Assembly (NCBI GenBank): GCA_037892935.1
Contig: JAYXKI010000004.1
Span: 186,001-250,000, forward strand
Source: Phlebopus portentosus
Taxonomy: Eukaryota > Basidiomycota > Agaricomycetes > Boletales > Boletinellaceae
Length of the DNA: 64,000 nt
Direction: 5' to 3'
Shown: positions 1 to 10,830 of the stretch, piece by piece
Position numbering within the stretch: position 1 is the stretch's first letter
Layout of the letters: each line of letters begins with the position of its first letter
Position numbers and translations under genes: made by a program
The notes under the pieces: generated by a model
The model's database searches: none
Seen by the model: only the letters and a program-made list of their open reading frames with translations
What the model was told of the DNA's origin: nothing

Positions 1-378
1 AGCTTGTCCCGACTACCGGGGTCTCGACCAGCTACTCTCTTTTGACTGTGTGCCTGTTATGATGGAGATGGTAAATACAGCGACTTGTTCTTGGGGTATA
101 ATACATTATCACGTAGAAATCACCAGATCCTACCATGAACGGGACTTACTGCGCTAGTGGTGTACGTGTGGAATATATTGCAGGACTGTACGAGATTGAA
201 CGTGAACGTTTACTTGCTCCGTGTCTACTTATACTTGTAAGGATTATGTAACATAGTTGATGCTGCGTGTGAAATCTAAACTATACAGCATCGCCGGAAA
301 CGGACAGCGCAAGATCGACATCTCCAGGCAGGCATTGACTTTCACAATTCCCGACGACGGTGACCAATTCTCAATAAA
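1..378. other. Upstream region of the eL43 gene, no gene recognised
   Basis: No coding exon or RNA gene is recognised in these 378 bases. The stretch includes the promoter and 5' UTR of the ribosomal protein gene that starts at 379, and may hold the end of a gene lying outside the window. Confidence 0.4.
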
Positions 379-875
379 ATGGTGAGCTGCACTGACGCAT
401 TGAGGACGGCGTTTCTGATGCTACCGGGTATAGACAAAGCGAACTCGCAAGGTCGGCGTCACCGGAAAGTACGGTACTGTGAGTGGAGCTCTCCTACACG
501 GGTGCGAAGACAGATGCTCAGACTTCGTGTATAGCGCTACGGCGCATCCTTGCGCAAGCAGGTAAAAAAGATGGAAATCACGCAGCACGCCCGTTATACA
601 TGCACATTCTGCGGCAAGGTGAGAGTCCATTTCGTTCGTTGTTTTTGCTATGGCATTGATACGGTTGCCTCATTGCAGGATTCCGTTAAGCGCACTGCTG
701 TTGGTATCTGGGGGTGCCGTGCGTGCAAAAAGGTCATTGCAGGAGGTGCTTGGACAGTGTCAACGACTGCTGCTGCCACCGTCAGAAGGTGCGGTGAAAT
801 TTTGTCTTTGCTTTTGCTTGTATTAACATATACTTCAGTACTATTCGTCGGCTTCGCGAAATCACCGAGGCTTAG
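379..875 (+). CDS. RPL43: 60S ribosomal protein eL43 (L37a/L43), five exons
   Basis: Structural protein of the large ribosomal subunit carrying a C2C2 zinc ribbon. Exons read 379-381, 434-478, 535-618, 679-788 and 839-875, giving 92 residues, the normal family length. The protein starts [12 protein letters not shown], has the family core [17 protein letters not shown], a zinc ribbon made of CTFCGK and WGCRACKK, then [17 protein letters not shown], and ends RRLREITEA. All introns are GT..AG and 44-60 bp long, and the reading frame is intact across all four. Exon 1 contains only the ATG, so the first intron directly follows the start codon; introns very near the start are common in fungal ribosomal protein genes. 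A reading frame spanning 550-933 is this gene read through its introns, not a separate protein. Identification is very secure. Confidence 0.95.
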
Positions 876-1141
876 ATACTCGATATATTTCCTATGTACT
901 CGCGTGTTTCTGTTACCGCTATCCATGAAATGACCCTGCTTCGATTTGATGGTGTCCCGTGGAAAGTTGCTCGAATATCAACGTTTCGATCTATCAGGCC
1001 ATCTCAGTGCGAAGAAATGTGATTCTGAGCGCTGCAGGGATCTGCTGAGCCTGAGACTCTGGCGATTAGGCAGTCAAATAAGCCAGCGAGACATGTATTA
1101 AAGAGGTTGTTATTGTTGTGAGATTAAAGATCGTTAAGCAA

Positions 1142-2764
1142 CTACACACTTCTCCAGTCGGGAGGTCTGCTCCAGAGATCAAGCTCAATGCCCTGCTGAT
1201 TGCAGGCTTCTTGCGCATCTGGGCACGGATGACTCACGGGATCTCCATTCTCCTCGACGGGTGCACGGTAGAATGGAATCTCGTAGTTGAAGATGACAAT
1301 CTTCTTGAGTTTCTTCATCCGTTCATTTCTGACCAATTCTGGTAGATGTCTCTCGACCAGATTCCAAGGGCTCATCCACATATCGAACCAACTGAAGCAC
1401 AGCTCTTCCGTCGTTGATGGAATAATGTCCAAGAATTCCGTTACCGGCGCTGTTTGGCCTTGTATGTGAAGATGCCTGGCGCCTGAGCATGCTTGCAGAA
1501 GAGTTCGTGCCTGGGCTAAGTTGAACTCCACGAAGCCACCTTTATTAATGAGGTGCAGTGTATCTAGATTCGCCAATGCCTCCTGAGCGCCGGGATATAG
1601 TCGGAATACCTCCGCAATCCTGAGAGTTCCGATTAATGTTATATCCAGCGTTAGCTTAGTCCTTCTGCTGTCGACAGCGAGGGCCTGCAGGAGCCAGCCG
1701 ACTCTGTTCAATTGCATGTCACCTGGCGAAATACAGATTCGAAGCTCGGTAAGCTGACGTCGAAGATGCGCACCAGCCAAGGCTCCAGATGCTGCGTGAA
1801 AGCTCCAGCCACTAATCTCTAGGACCGTCAACTTCGGAAGACGTTGGAGAGCATCTGCTAGGTACGCAAAGTCGCAGCTTGGGTATCCGTGCGCACAATG
1901 CCACGATAGACTCTCTAGCGTATTGATTTGAGAAATTACAGGCAGCAGCATGTCTTCGCGCAACCCGCTTTCCTTCAACGTCAGGCCTCGTAGTTTCGGC
2001 AGACGCTTGAGAAGGTTACAGAGGTCTATCTCGACCTCGCCAGGCCGTGCAGGTGCATCTATGCTTCCAAAATGGTAGCCGTGGTTCCATACATCACCAA
2101 GCGCCACAACAAGTTCTCGAGTATGACGGCCCGGAAGCGGACTTCGCAGAAGGCGCAAGATAGCTAGAGGAGACCTAGCAACGATGCGAGCTGCAAGACG
2201 TTGTTGGCTTGGGACAGTCCATGAGCGGTGAACAAGAGCCAAGGAGCGAAGACAATCCTCCCTCTGTCGCTCCGGTGCATCTACAAGCGGAATTTGAGGC
2301 TGCAGCGGTTCGTCAACCAGCTCCGGATCTGTTGCAATTGAGTCTAGGATCCGCTCCAGGATAGGGAATGGGACCTCTCCGAGGCTGCTGTGCTTTTCGT
2401 TTTCAGCGCCACTCGAAGAGAATGGACGGGAGGGCACGATCCCTTCTCGTACTCTCTGCATATTCAACCTGTGGTTGGCAACCGCAATGTCGATTTCAGA
2501 GGCATCATTCAACGTAATTTCTTCAAGTTTGAATTCCGGATGGTGCAGAATGTCAAGAAACAAATTTAAAGTTGGTACGCCGAGACCTGATTCGAGTCGT
2601 AGTCGGGCGATGAGAGCGTCCGCAGTGCTAGGAAAAGGCGTTGAAGTCCTGGAGCCAAGATCATATGCGGATAACGGATCTTCAAGGAGACTAGAACTAC
2701 TCGTCGGAAGAGCAACTGAGAATTCGAGTTGACCTTGACTTGGAGCACGTCTTTCTATCGACAT
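1142..2764 (-). CDS. F-box/LRR-like protein, single exon, 540 aa
   Basis: An uninterrupted frame of 540 residues from a genuine ATG (MSIERRAPSQGQ). Residues about 125-190 contain a degenerate F-box-like stretch (LGEVPFPILERILDSIA, then LRSLALVHRSW), in the form typical of the large agaricomycete F-box families. The remainder is leucine-rich with spaced LxxLxL elements (LPKLRGLTLKESGL, LPKLTVLEISGWSF, LANLDTLHLINKGG), suggesting a leucine-rich-repeat-like solenoid. Family knowledge suggests a substrate adaptor for an SCF-type ubiquitin ligase, but the F-box is weak and the substrate cannot be inferred. It is convergent with eL43 (266 bp apart) and tandem with the B55 gene upstream. No frameshift or stop is seen. 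Confidence 0.7.
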   Translation of the reverse strand: MSIERRAPSQGQLEFSVALPTSSSSLLEDPLSAYDLGSRTSTPFPSTADALIARLRLESGLGVPTLNLFLDILHHPEFKLEEITLNDASEIDIAVANHRLNMQRVREGIVPSRPFSSSGAENEKHSSLGEVPFPILERILDSIATDPELVDEPLQPQIPLVDAPERQREDCLRSLALVHRSWTVPSQQRLAARIVARSPLAILRLLRSPLPGRHTRELVVALGDVWNHGYHFGSIDAPARPGEVEIDLCNLLKRLPKLRGLTLKESGLREDMLLPVISQINTLESLSWHCAHGYPSCDFAYLADALQRLPKLTVLEISGWSFHAASGALAGAHLRRQLTELRICISPGDMQLNRVGWLLQALAVDSRRTKLTLDITLIGTLRIAEVFRLYPGAQEALANLDTLHLINKGGFVEFNLAQARTLLQACSGARHLHIQGQTAPVTEFLDIIPSTTEELCFSWFDMWMSPWNLVERHLPELVRNERMKKLKKIVIFNYEIPFYRAPVEENGDPVSHPCPDAQEACNQQGIELDLWSRPPDWRSV

Positions 2765-3561
2765 GCGGGTTTGGTGGAGGTAAAAGTTCTACGATCCATC
2801 TCGCCGCTCGAATATAAAAGAGATGCACGGCAGCAGCTGAGGATCCGCCGGGGTAAGTATAGTGGACAGATCCATTTGGGTAGGGGATGTGATTCGCCGC
2901 ACGCCACGCAGCGTTGCAGCCTCCCGAAATAAATTGGACGCCTCGCGCGAGACTTTTCCGAGACAAACATCGGACTGTGTGGCGAAATACCCTCTGAAGT
3001 TACTTTGTGCGGCGTATAAATTTATGGGTCTAAATACAAGTCGGAAACATTGTAGTACTCTCATACTGGATGAACGTCGTGGCTGTAGAAAGAGTTTCAG
3101 TTTCAATTCCATGTCGTGGTAATTACACGTACATAGCACCAATCAAGGCCAAATATGATAAAACAAATTTTCTTCTCTTTTTGTTACCAGATAAATACAA
3201 GTTTACAACAAGTCTGCGCATTAGCCCCTTTACTACTAAATGTCCAGAATTGATCGATCGATCGATTTACTTCTTTGACTCTCGTCATACTCCCGTGAGA
3301 TGAGTAAGGCGGTAGCGGGGAAAGAAAAATGTTATAGAATACAGCTGCTGTTGTGATGGTTGGTTGGTATAAAAAAGAAACGAACAGGCAACAAGCCGAC
3401 GACAAACAAACAGGCAGATAGACAGACAGGTAGAAAAAAAATTGCAGTCTACTCCGTTCATGCATGCACGTGTCGAGTCTAGGGCTGCGCACAAGACTCC
3501 GATAACGAAATAATATGGACAAGAAATGGGAATTGGTAATTAACCAAAGGGTCGAAAACCA
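2765..3561. other. Intergenic: F-box promoter and B55 3' region with short simple repeats
   Basis: No gene recognised. The side near 2765 must contain the F-box gene promoter and the side near 3561 the 3' UTR of the B55 gene, both on the minus strand. Simple repeats are visible: a GATC run around 3251-3267 and degenerate GACA/GATA repeats around 3398-3433. Confidence 0.5.
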
Positions 3562-5353
3562 CTATGCTGCACTGTAAAGGAAGAGATTATTTGTCGCCGC
3601 GATCTACAGAACAACAGCGTCAGACAGTATTGAGAGACTGTGACGGCAGACATAAGGTGAAAAAGACGTACGGCAATCGTATTTTCTCTCGGGTGCCAGC
3701 TCCCATGCAGTATCTTCTTATTGAAGTCAAGTGTCTCCAGGTTCATCTGTTCCTTTAATCCGCCTGGTCGGACACCGTTCTTTTGCGGTACTCCTTTATT
3801 GAGGCCATGCACGCCCATCTTCTTCGCCTTGAAAGCCGACTTGTCCGCTTGCAGGACAATATCGTTTGTCGAGTCGTTCGGCGACTCTACGTCAAATATC
3901 CGGAAATAATTATGGTACGACCCCGTCATTACATGCCTACAGAAACAAATGGCATTAGAGTCGAAGAAGTAGAGATAGCGGAAAGAATTTACGATCCATC
4001 CCCACTAAACATGCATTCAAACTTGTCGAATATGCAATCATTTTCGTATAAATCGCAGAGCTTCCCTCGTAGATGATCGTGGATTTGTATAGTCTTCAGA
4101 GGTCGAGACTCCATGTTGACGTCCCAGATCTTCAACGAGAGATAGTCGCGCGAGAGAATGTATCGTCCATCACGACTGAACTTGACATCGGAGATAGATG
4201 ATATAATCTCTGAGAAAAACGAGCGCGTTGACGGATCCTCCTCTTCCTCGAATACTACAAACACATGATAAGTATCACTGACTATTACTAAGCCACCGCA
4301 CTCACGTTTGACGTGTCGGTCGCACAGAGCTGATTCGCGCATATCGGCCAACTTTATCGTTCCTTTCGAGCTCGAATACATGAAAAGATTGCACTGTGTG
4401 GGATGGAACTCCGCGGCTGTTATCACCTCTGTTAGCTCCTCCATGTTGACCGGCTTGATATCAACGATGTCTAAAGGCGAATGTCAAAGGCGATTGGCCT
4501 GAATATGGGAAAAAGACGAACTGAAGCTCTGATCACTGATGTTCAAGTTCCATAAATTGATTCGAAGGTCGTCAGCTGATATATACGTCTCTCCATCCGA
4601 GTTTATGGATATCGAGTTGATATGGTACGCATGTGCGTTTGAATAGACCTTCCGCGGAACGGCGGTGACAATGTTGTCTTGTGCGACCATACGTGGAAGT
4701 CGAAGAGCACCGGGGTTTAGAGGTGGCGCAATCTGTCGTTGCCCGTCATGGTGGTTGGATTCTGCGACGACCTTTAGTGACCGCTCAAACACTTTCCATA
4801 GTTTGATTGTTTTGTCTGTACGGAGTTTAGCCGGGCCCCGGAAGATGGTGGGGAAAGGCCTACCGTTTGTAGATAACAGGAAATGTGCAGAATTTTGACG
4901 CTTGCACCACTTGATTTTGTTTATTTTTTCCTCAATTTCCAGAGATTTTAGATAGTCGAATTCCGGTTCGTGCGATTGGAATTCTGTGTAAAACTTGTAT
5001 TCGCAACCCTTTTTCTATTTGAGGAAGAGATGAACACGCATGCAAGCAGCATGAGGTGTAAGTGAGGGTCTTGCCCTGCCACGAGTAGCGAGAGGAGAGT
5101 GGACTTACCGCCTCATTGCGCTCGAAGAGGACTACCCGACCACCCTTGTCACCGGTAGCGAGATAGTTTCCTGTTGAATCGAACTCGACGGTGGATATGA
5201 TGTCGGCTATTCGAAGAAGAGTGAGATAAAGGAAAGAAACAGACACCATAAATATAATGCGGCACCTTCAGTAATATCCTCGACCTCTCCCTTGTCCCCG
5301 AAGCATTGCGCAAATCTCCAGCCTCCTGAGCCAGATGCGTCACTATCCATCAT
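3562..5353 (-). CDS. CDC55: PP2A regulatory subunit B55/PR55 (Cdc55-like), WD40 protein
   Basis: Regulatory B subunit that directs protein phosphatase 2A to its substrates, with roles in mitotic exit and morphogenesis in fungi. Several exons encode the B55 signature stretches in order: [51 protein letters not shown], the [20 protein letters not shown] segment, [50 protein letters not shown], then [27 protein letters not shown] and a last exon giving [13 protein letters not shown] and a TAG stop at 3562. These form the seven-bladed WD40 propeller. The first of two adjacent ATGs (5351-5353) is taken as the start. The last intron is essential: without it the C-terminus is replaced by unrelated residues. 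It lies head-to-head with COX9. Confidence 0.92.
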
Positions 5354-5744
5354 TTGAATAGCTAGGAATGAATAGGAGTGAAGAGAATGCCGAGAGAGGA
5401 GAGTGCTGGGGACTGAGGAAGGGCGGAGGGTGTCAAATGCGACACTGTAGATGTAACGATGACCGGAAGATGCGATGCTCTAGGTTGTTGAAGAGTGCCT
5501 GCTCGCCGAGGACGATGAGAGATGAGAGAAGTGCGGTGTGGATGGCGAGTGGAGGGCGGGCGTTGAGATGAGGATGAAGGTAAGTAGACGCTTGAAAGCT
5601 TCAAGTCGCGCGGCAAAGGAATACTTATTTGGCTTTGTGTACACCGCCTTTGCGCTTTAACCACCCACCACCACCACCACCACCACCATCACCAGCACCA
5701 TCGACCGTAACGCTTGGCCTGCCGTCCATTTACCCCATCATACA
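5354..5744. promoter_or_regulatory. Divergent promoter region between B55 and COX9
   Basis: The B55 (-) and COX9 (+) start codons are 391 bp apart, so both promoters lie here. The stretch contains an (ACC)n microsatellite around 5661-5700, within about 85 bp of the COX9 start. Reading frames on either strand here are low-complexity and look non-coding. Confidence 0.5.
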
Positions 5745-6042
5745 ATGCCTATCGCGCCCATCACCGGCACTCTCAGAAAGAGTTTCTTCACTACCCTCTC
5801 CGTTGCACTCGGGCTCGGAACTGCTGGTGCTTACACTTTCTGGTATGTTGTGATTCTTTTCTCGTATTTGCGTTTTGCTGACCACTGCTTCAGGTATGCT
5901 GTCCATCTTCCGCATGGTACGTCTACTACTCTATTCACGACTTATACTGCTTCATCACCTGATACTCATCTTTCCTTCAGCGAAAAAGCAGGAGGAGTAC
6001 TATCTGAAGCTAGAGAAACAGAGGGCGGAGAGTTCGTCGTGA
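5745..6042 (+). CDS. COX9: Cytochrome c oxidase subunit COX9 (VIIa-like), three exons
   Basis: Small single-span inner-membrane subunit of mitochondrial complex IV. Exons 5745-5842, 5894-5916 and 5981-6042 join in frame to a protein of about 60 residues, the usual family size. It begins MPIAPITGTLRKSFFTTL, which closely matches the conserved COX9 start (PIAPITGT), continues with a hydrophobic segment (LGLGTAGAYTFWYAV) and ends in a charged tail with KKQEEYYLKLEKQRAESS. Introns are 51 and 64 bp with GT..AG ends. Its short, intron-split coding sequence is easy to miss. The CACTA transposon begins 277 bp beyond its stop codon. Confidence 0.88.
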
Positions 6043-6318
6043 AGAAAGATGAGGCTGTTCGTCGTTGCTGTAATAAACGCCAAAATGCGCGTCATCTAAA
6101 TCAACGCAATAACATTCCTTTCTTTTCTGTCATTCATTTTGTTTGAAAATATATGTGACTCTGGCTCCTCGAGAGGACGAGGAACGACGATTGGGACGGC
6201 TGCGGGCGCGCTCACGTGTCGGGACAAATCGAGATGATGAACCCGAACCGACTTCCGTGTTTGCCCTTGCTCTTAATATTGCCAGGCCAGGTCCACGTAA
6301 ATACTACGCATAATAAGT

Positions 6319-6331
6319 CACTGCGTTACGA
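6319..6331 (+). repeat. Left terminal inverted repeat of the CACTA element
   Basis: CACTGCGTTACGA, preceded by the AGT target duplication. It pairs with the right terminal repeat at 12861-12873 with two mismatches. Confidence 0.85.
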
Positions 6332-6745
6332 GGGTTATTAACACGTGCTGGTGTAGTCGAGTATAGTAGATATAGCACAAATCTAAAATAAAATTGCATT
6401 GGATAAGCTAGAAATACTGTGTGTAGTCTACTGTACCTGAAAAAAAAAATTTTTTATTGTTGGTGCTAGATGGAGTAACGCAATTCGTGTTTTTAGGAAT
6501 GTGTTGATGAGCTACAGGTTTGTGCTAGGTCACCTGGTCATGTAGGTGACCTAATGCAAATACCCGAAAGTTTGTAGATGACATATACTGCCAGTGTAGA
6601 TTCGCGTCGATCATCTAGATAAGATTAGATAGAAATTTAACACCCCTGTGCATAAGTTCACCTGCTGCGCTCGACGACACGTCTTCACCTTTCACCAAGT
6701 CACTTCGACAATTACGCGTCCCATCCGAACGTGTTCTTACTTGAA

Positions 6746-9700
6746 ATGCCAGCAGCTAGTAAGTATAAGTACGACCAACGCATGATCTACTGCAAGTGCC
6801 GGCAGTGCTTGCCTGGCTCAGATGGAGTCGGCCGCAGGCAACCTCTTTACACTTTTCGTCGACACGCTGCCCTCAACCTCGCCGCCCAGTCCACGGAACC
6901 TAGAGTACTCAATCCAGACTACATAGCTCAGCCTTTCTCGAGACCACAACAGCAACAGCAACAATCACAACAACCACAGCAGCAGACCGCCGTCAGATCC
7001 ACTGCTGTGATAGAACCAGCAGTGGATGAGCCGCCTGCTGCGGTCGACTCTGAGGAGTCTTGGAGCGAAGAAGATGCCGGGTTTGAGGCCGGGATGGATG
7101 ACGATTGGGATGTGGGCATGGATCTCGATGAGCCGGTACAAGGTAAGTAAAGCACATCTATGGCACGCTATTGCGATGACAGCCCATGTATCTAGTAATC
7201 ACTAATGCGGACACTAATGCCGCGGTTCCGGGAGAGTTCACAGAGCTCTCGTACGTATTCAAGGTCCCCGAGGTGCCTCAAGACACTATGAAAGCTTGGC
7301 GCTCTCTCGATTGTACTTTCTTCTGGAGGTCTATTCTATTGCTCGTGTCCTGGCTTCACCTGGTCTACCATCTGCCTTTTCGAGCTTGTAATCTCACTCT
7401 TCGTGTTCTCAAACATCTTCTTGTTTGTCTCAAGGTCGTTCCGGATAAATGGAACCCGATTATTACTCTCCAGGCAACATTCCGAAAACTAGGTCTAGAC
7501 GACAAGTTTCTTATTATGCCGACATGTCCAGCTTGCCGACAAATATTTCCTAATGATTCACCAGACTCACTATCTTGTCCTGAATGCCAGCTTTCTTTGT
7601 TTGATCCGGAAACTCCTACCGGGGATTCAAAAATAAAACTTAAGTATCCTTTTTATCCAATTTCTCAGCAACTCGCCGAGATGATCATGCAACCTGGAAT
7701 AGAAGATTTGTTCGAGTCCTGGAGAACAGACGCATATACGGAAGGCTCCTACCGGAATATCAGCGATGGCAGCGTCTGGAATAACCTCAAATTGCCAAAT
7801 GGCAAGTTATTTTTCGATCGCAGTCCCAACCGTGAAGATAGCCACGAGCTGCGAATTGCACTAACGCTCGGATTTGATGGGTATGTACTTGCATTCTTTC
7901 TCTTCACGTTTGCGCACTGCTTCATACAATCTCTTGTCTTCATAGGTTCTCTTTCATGCAGAGCAAGAGTGGACGGACGCATTCATCAGATGCGTTGTCC
8001 TTCAGCGTCGCAAATCTTCCCATTCAACTGAGGTTCGTTCTCCTTTCTCTTCGACTCCCACTTACTCATCCAGAACTATATGACAGATATCAGCCTCGTT
8101 TCGTGCTTCTGTGCGGCCTCGCTCCTGGTCCCAAGGGGCTTTCAACAGAACAAACGCAGTTCATCCTCAAGCCAGTCGTCGACGATCTCCTCAGGCTCTA
8201 TAACGAAGGAATGGTAGTGCCAACGCTTCGGTTTCCGCAAGGTAAGCATTCTTCACGCTCGCATCAGCGGTATTGCTTAACAAAGGCTAATCTTGCTCTC
8301 AGGTCGTCTGTGCCGTGTTGTGCTCATTGCTGGATGCATGGACCACATAGCGCTATGCAAAGCATGCGCTATGGCAGGTCATGCATCCAGCAATGATTTC
8401 TGTACGAAATGCAAAGCGAGCCACGAAGTGCTGAAGACGAGTGAAGGACTGAAAGATGGTATGCTTCGTTTAGTCCAAAACAAATGTCTGTTTATTACTT
8501 TTTAGTCTTCGTTCATCGAACCGGGGAAGAGAACCGTAGACTAGCTTTTCAGTACCGAGCTCTGGAAACTGACGAAGAGAAAAAACAGTTCTTCGACACC
8601 TACGGTGTGGGGTATACCGAACTTGCAAGACTTCCTTATTTCGATTTGGTACGCATGACGGTAGTTGATCCAATGCATAATATTCTCTTGGGTAAGTGGC
8701 TTAAGTTCAATCTTGTCTTTGTCGTCCAGCCTTACTTCTATTGATCAGGCATCATGCGTTGCCAGTGGCATGATTCGTGGATCAAGACCAATGCGCTTCG
8801 AAAGAGGACAGAGCCTAACCTCGTTCCTCGAGAACTGGACCTTCTGAACGCATACTTGAAAGAGGTACGCACTATACTCAGCTAGGATCTATTGTACACC
8901 AGCTAACTCGAGTCTCGCATGTTTACATGCTCACAGTTCGAAATGCCGTCCTGGGTCGGACGTCTCCCATCGAATGTTGGTTATCCCGCTGCAGGATCCC
9001 TTAGTGCAGACGAGTACAAGAGTCTCGCACTTGTTTATCTTCCAGTAATCGTAAGTACTTAATTAATTAATTCAGATCTTCGCTTTTGCTTACTATGAAC
9101 TTCGGAGCTCCCTTTCGTTTGGTCCGAATGGCAGCCCGTTGCTGAGAAAGACCACGAAATGACACACAGGAGATGGAGAAGGGGTCCAATGACCGAGCCC
9201 GAGCCGAAGATACGAATGCACGAAGATGAGCCGGCGAACTTTCTTAAGTTGGCGGCAGCTCTCAAAATTCTCCTTGGACGATCGATTCGTCAGGTCGACT
9301 TGGAGCGAGCAAAGGGAAACCTACTTGAATTTCTTCAAGGATATCTAGAGGCAAGTATCTATAATAACGAGCGCGAGTTGCTCATCTGATCTGTTCACTC
9401 GTCTAGCTGCATCCCGAAGATGTGAAACCCAATTTTCATTGGGTTGTTCACATGTTTGATCAGATACAGGACTACGGTCCCGTATATTCGTTTTGGACAT
9501 TCACGTTTGAACGTCTGAACAAGGTGCTCAAGAGTTATAAGACGAATAATCACGCAGGGGGGGAAATTGAAGTTTCTTTCTTTCGCGAATTCCATCGAGA
9601 CATCCGCCTTCGGGATTTTGTTAGTACGATTCATAAAGCAAATGAACCACTCGATACGGGTTCCTTAGAGACGACCAAGCTTATTTTGGAGACGGAGAAG

Positions 9701-10549
9701 GACTGTAGAGGGACCGTGGCCTCCCTTTGCAGGGAGATCGACGAGGCAACAGCAGACAGTAAGTAAATCTTTTTATTCAATGCATATATGCGTACTGAAA
9801 AAATTATTTCCAGCTAGAAAGCGGTTCTCAGCTGGTCCTAGCTCTGTCGACCAGCTGCCAAATGCTCTTCAAAAGCATTTGGTACAGTTTTACGAAACTT
9901 ATCACGCAGATGCGCGTGTGTACGCTCGGAACGCTACGTTCCATCATCATACCGCGCTCTCGCCAAACTTTCTCAGTGATCGTGTTGAGTACCTCAAGTA
10001 TATCATTTTGGATGGACGACGCATCATACCGTCGATTGATACATTCCGCGCTCCAAATTCCATAATTCAAGCTCAATTTAATGGTGGAAAAATTGTCGGT
10101 CAAGTCATCCGAATCATCAAACATTGTCAAAGGTTTGTTGAAGGATCTACTATCCTACTGCACGTCCGGTGGTTCAAACCACTGGAGAGAAATATTTTAA
10201 ATACACATCCTTGGGATATCCAGTGAGTACATAAGAGTTACATAGCCGTGAATAGTCTTCGCCTCTAACATTCCACCCTCTAGTCCCGAGCTCGAGGTCG
10301 GCTTCTTTGAGTTCGACTCATACATTGTTGAACCACCTCCCCTTCTTCGACCCGAAGACGTTATCTCCCAGGCCTGCCGAGTTCGAATCTTTTACCGCCA
10401 GCCTCGAACTTCAGCAGACGTAGACGAAGAAGATGACGAGCCGCCCAGAAAGATATGGGCGACCGTTGGTCTAACCAAGGTATCTCATACTTTGTTCTAC
10501 TGATTCGCTACACTGGCTAACTAATGCACAGGACATTCTGGCGATCTGA
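6746..10549 (+). CDS. Tnp2-family CACTA transposase, many exons
   Basis: Transposase of the CACTA element. The start is the first ATG (MPAASKYKYDQRM); splicing about ten introns of roughly 45-65 bp gives a product of about 1,000 residues with no internal stop. In order it shows an N-terminal Cys cluster (YCKCRQC) followed by YTFRRHAALN, a Q-rich then acidic linker, a CPACRQIFP..SCPECQ zinc-ribbon-like pair, the conserved block RIALTLGFDGFSF, the CCAHC-type region CMDHIALCKACAMAGH..CTKCKA, the hallmark VDPMHNILLGIMR, FHWVVHMFDQIQDYGPVYSF, and a C-terminal region ending near KDILAI at 10549. DPMHN and GP-x-YS-F-W are typical of the tnp2 Pfam family. Integrity across so many exons argues that it was under selection until recently. 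One junction (near 9055-9100) uses a weak acceptor and is uncertain. Confidence 0.85.
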
Positions 10550-10688
10550 CGTATTTCGCTTGTACTGTCCAAGATTCGTCATGCCTTTTGTCTTGACTAT
10601 GTGCTTGAGTCCAATTATCTGCTTACGACGCCTTCTAGCCTCATTGGCGTCAAGAAGTTGCCTTGACGTTTATGAGGTTGTCAATTCT

Positions 10689-10752
10689 GAGTCTTGAACT
10701 TGTCTGCTTGGTGTAGTGGTAAATGGTGAGTCTTGAACTTGTCTGCTTGGTG
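10689..10752 (+). repeat. Short direct repeat after the transposase gene
   Basis: A 25-bp sequence beginning GAGTCTTGAACTTGTC occurs twice, 39 bp apart, at 10689 and 10728. It lies between the two convergent transposon genes, probably within their 3' UTRs. The function is unknown. Confidence 0.7.
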
Positions 10753-10830
10753 CATCGGTAATACGGAACAAGAAATTTTGTTGCATTCTTTTCTAGTGAA
10801 ACATGTATTACATCTGGTAACTAAAGCACG

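Noticed and set aside
550..933. 127-residue protein starting [10 protein letters not shown]
   Set aside because: This is the eL43 gene read through two introns; the spliced model gives the exact conserved protein.
6043..6318. COX9 as cargo of the CACTA element
   Set aside because: The left terminal repeat and target duplication lie downstream of COX9, so the gene is outside the element.
10700..10770. TTGGTGTAGTGGTAA resembling a tRNA A-box
   Set aside because: It occurs within a short direct repeat and no tRNA fold or B-box follows at a suitable distance.
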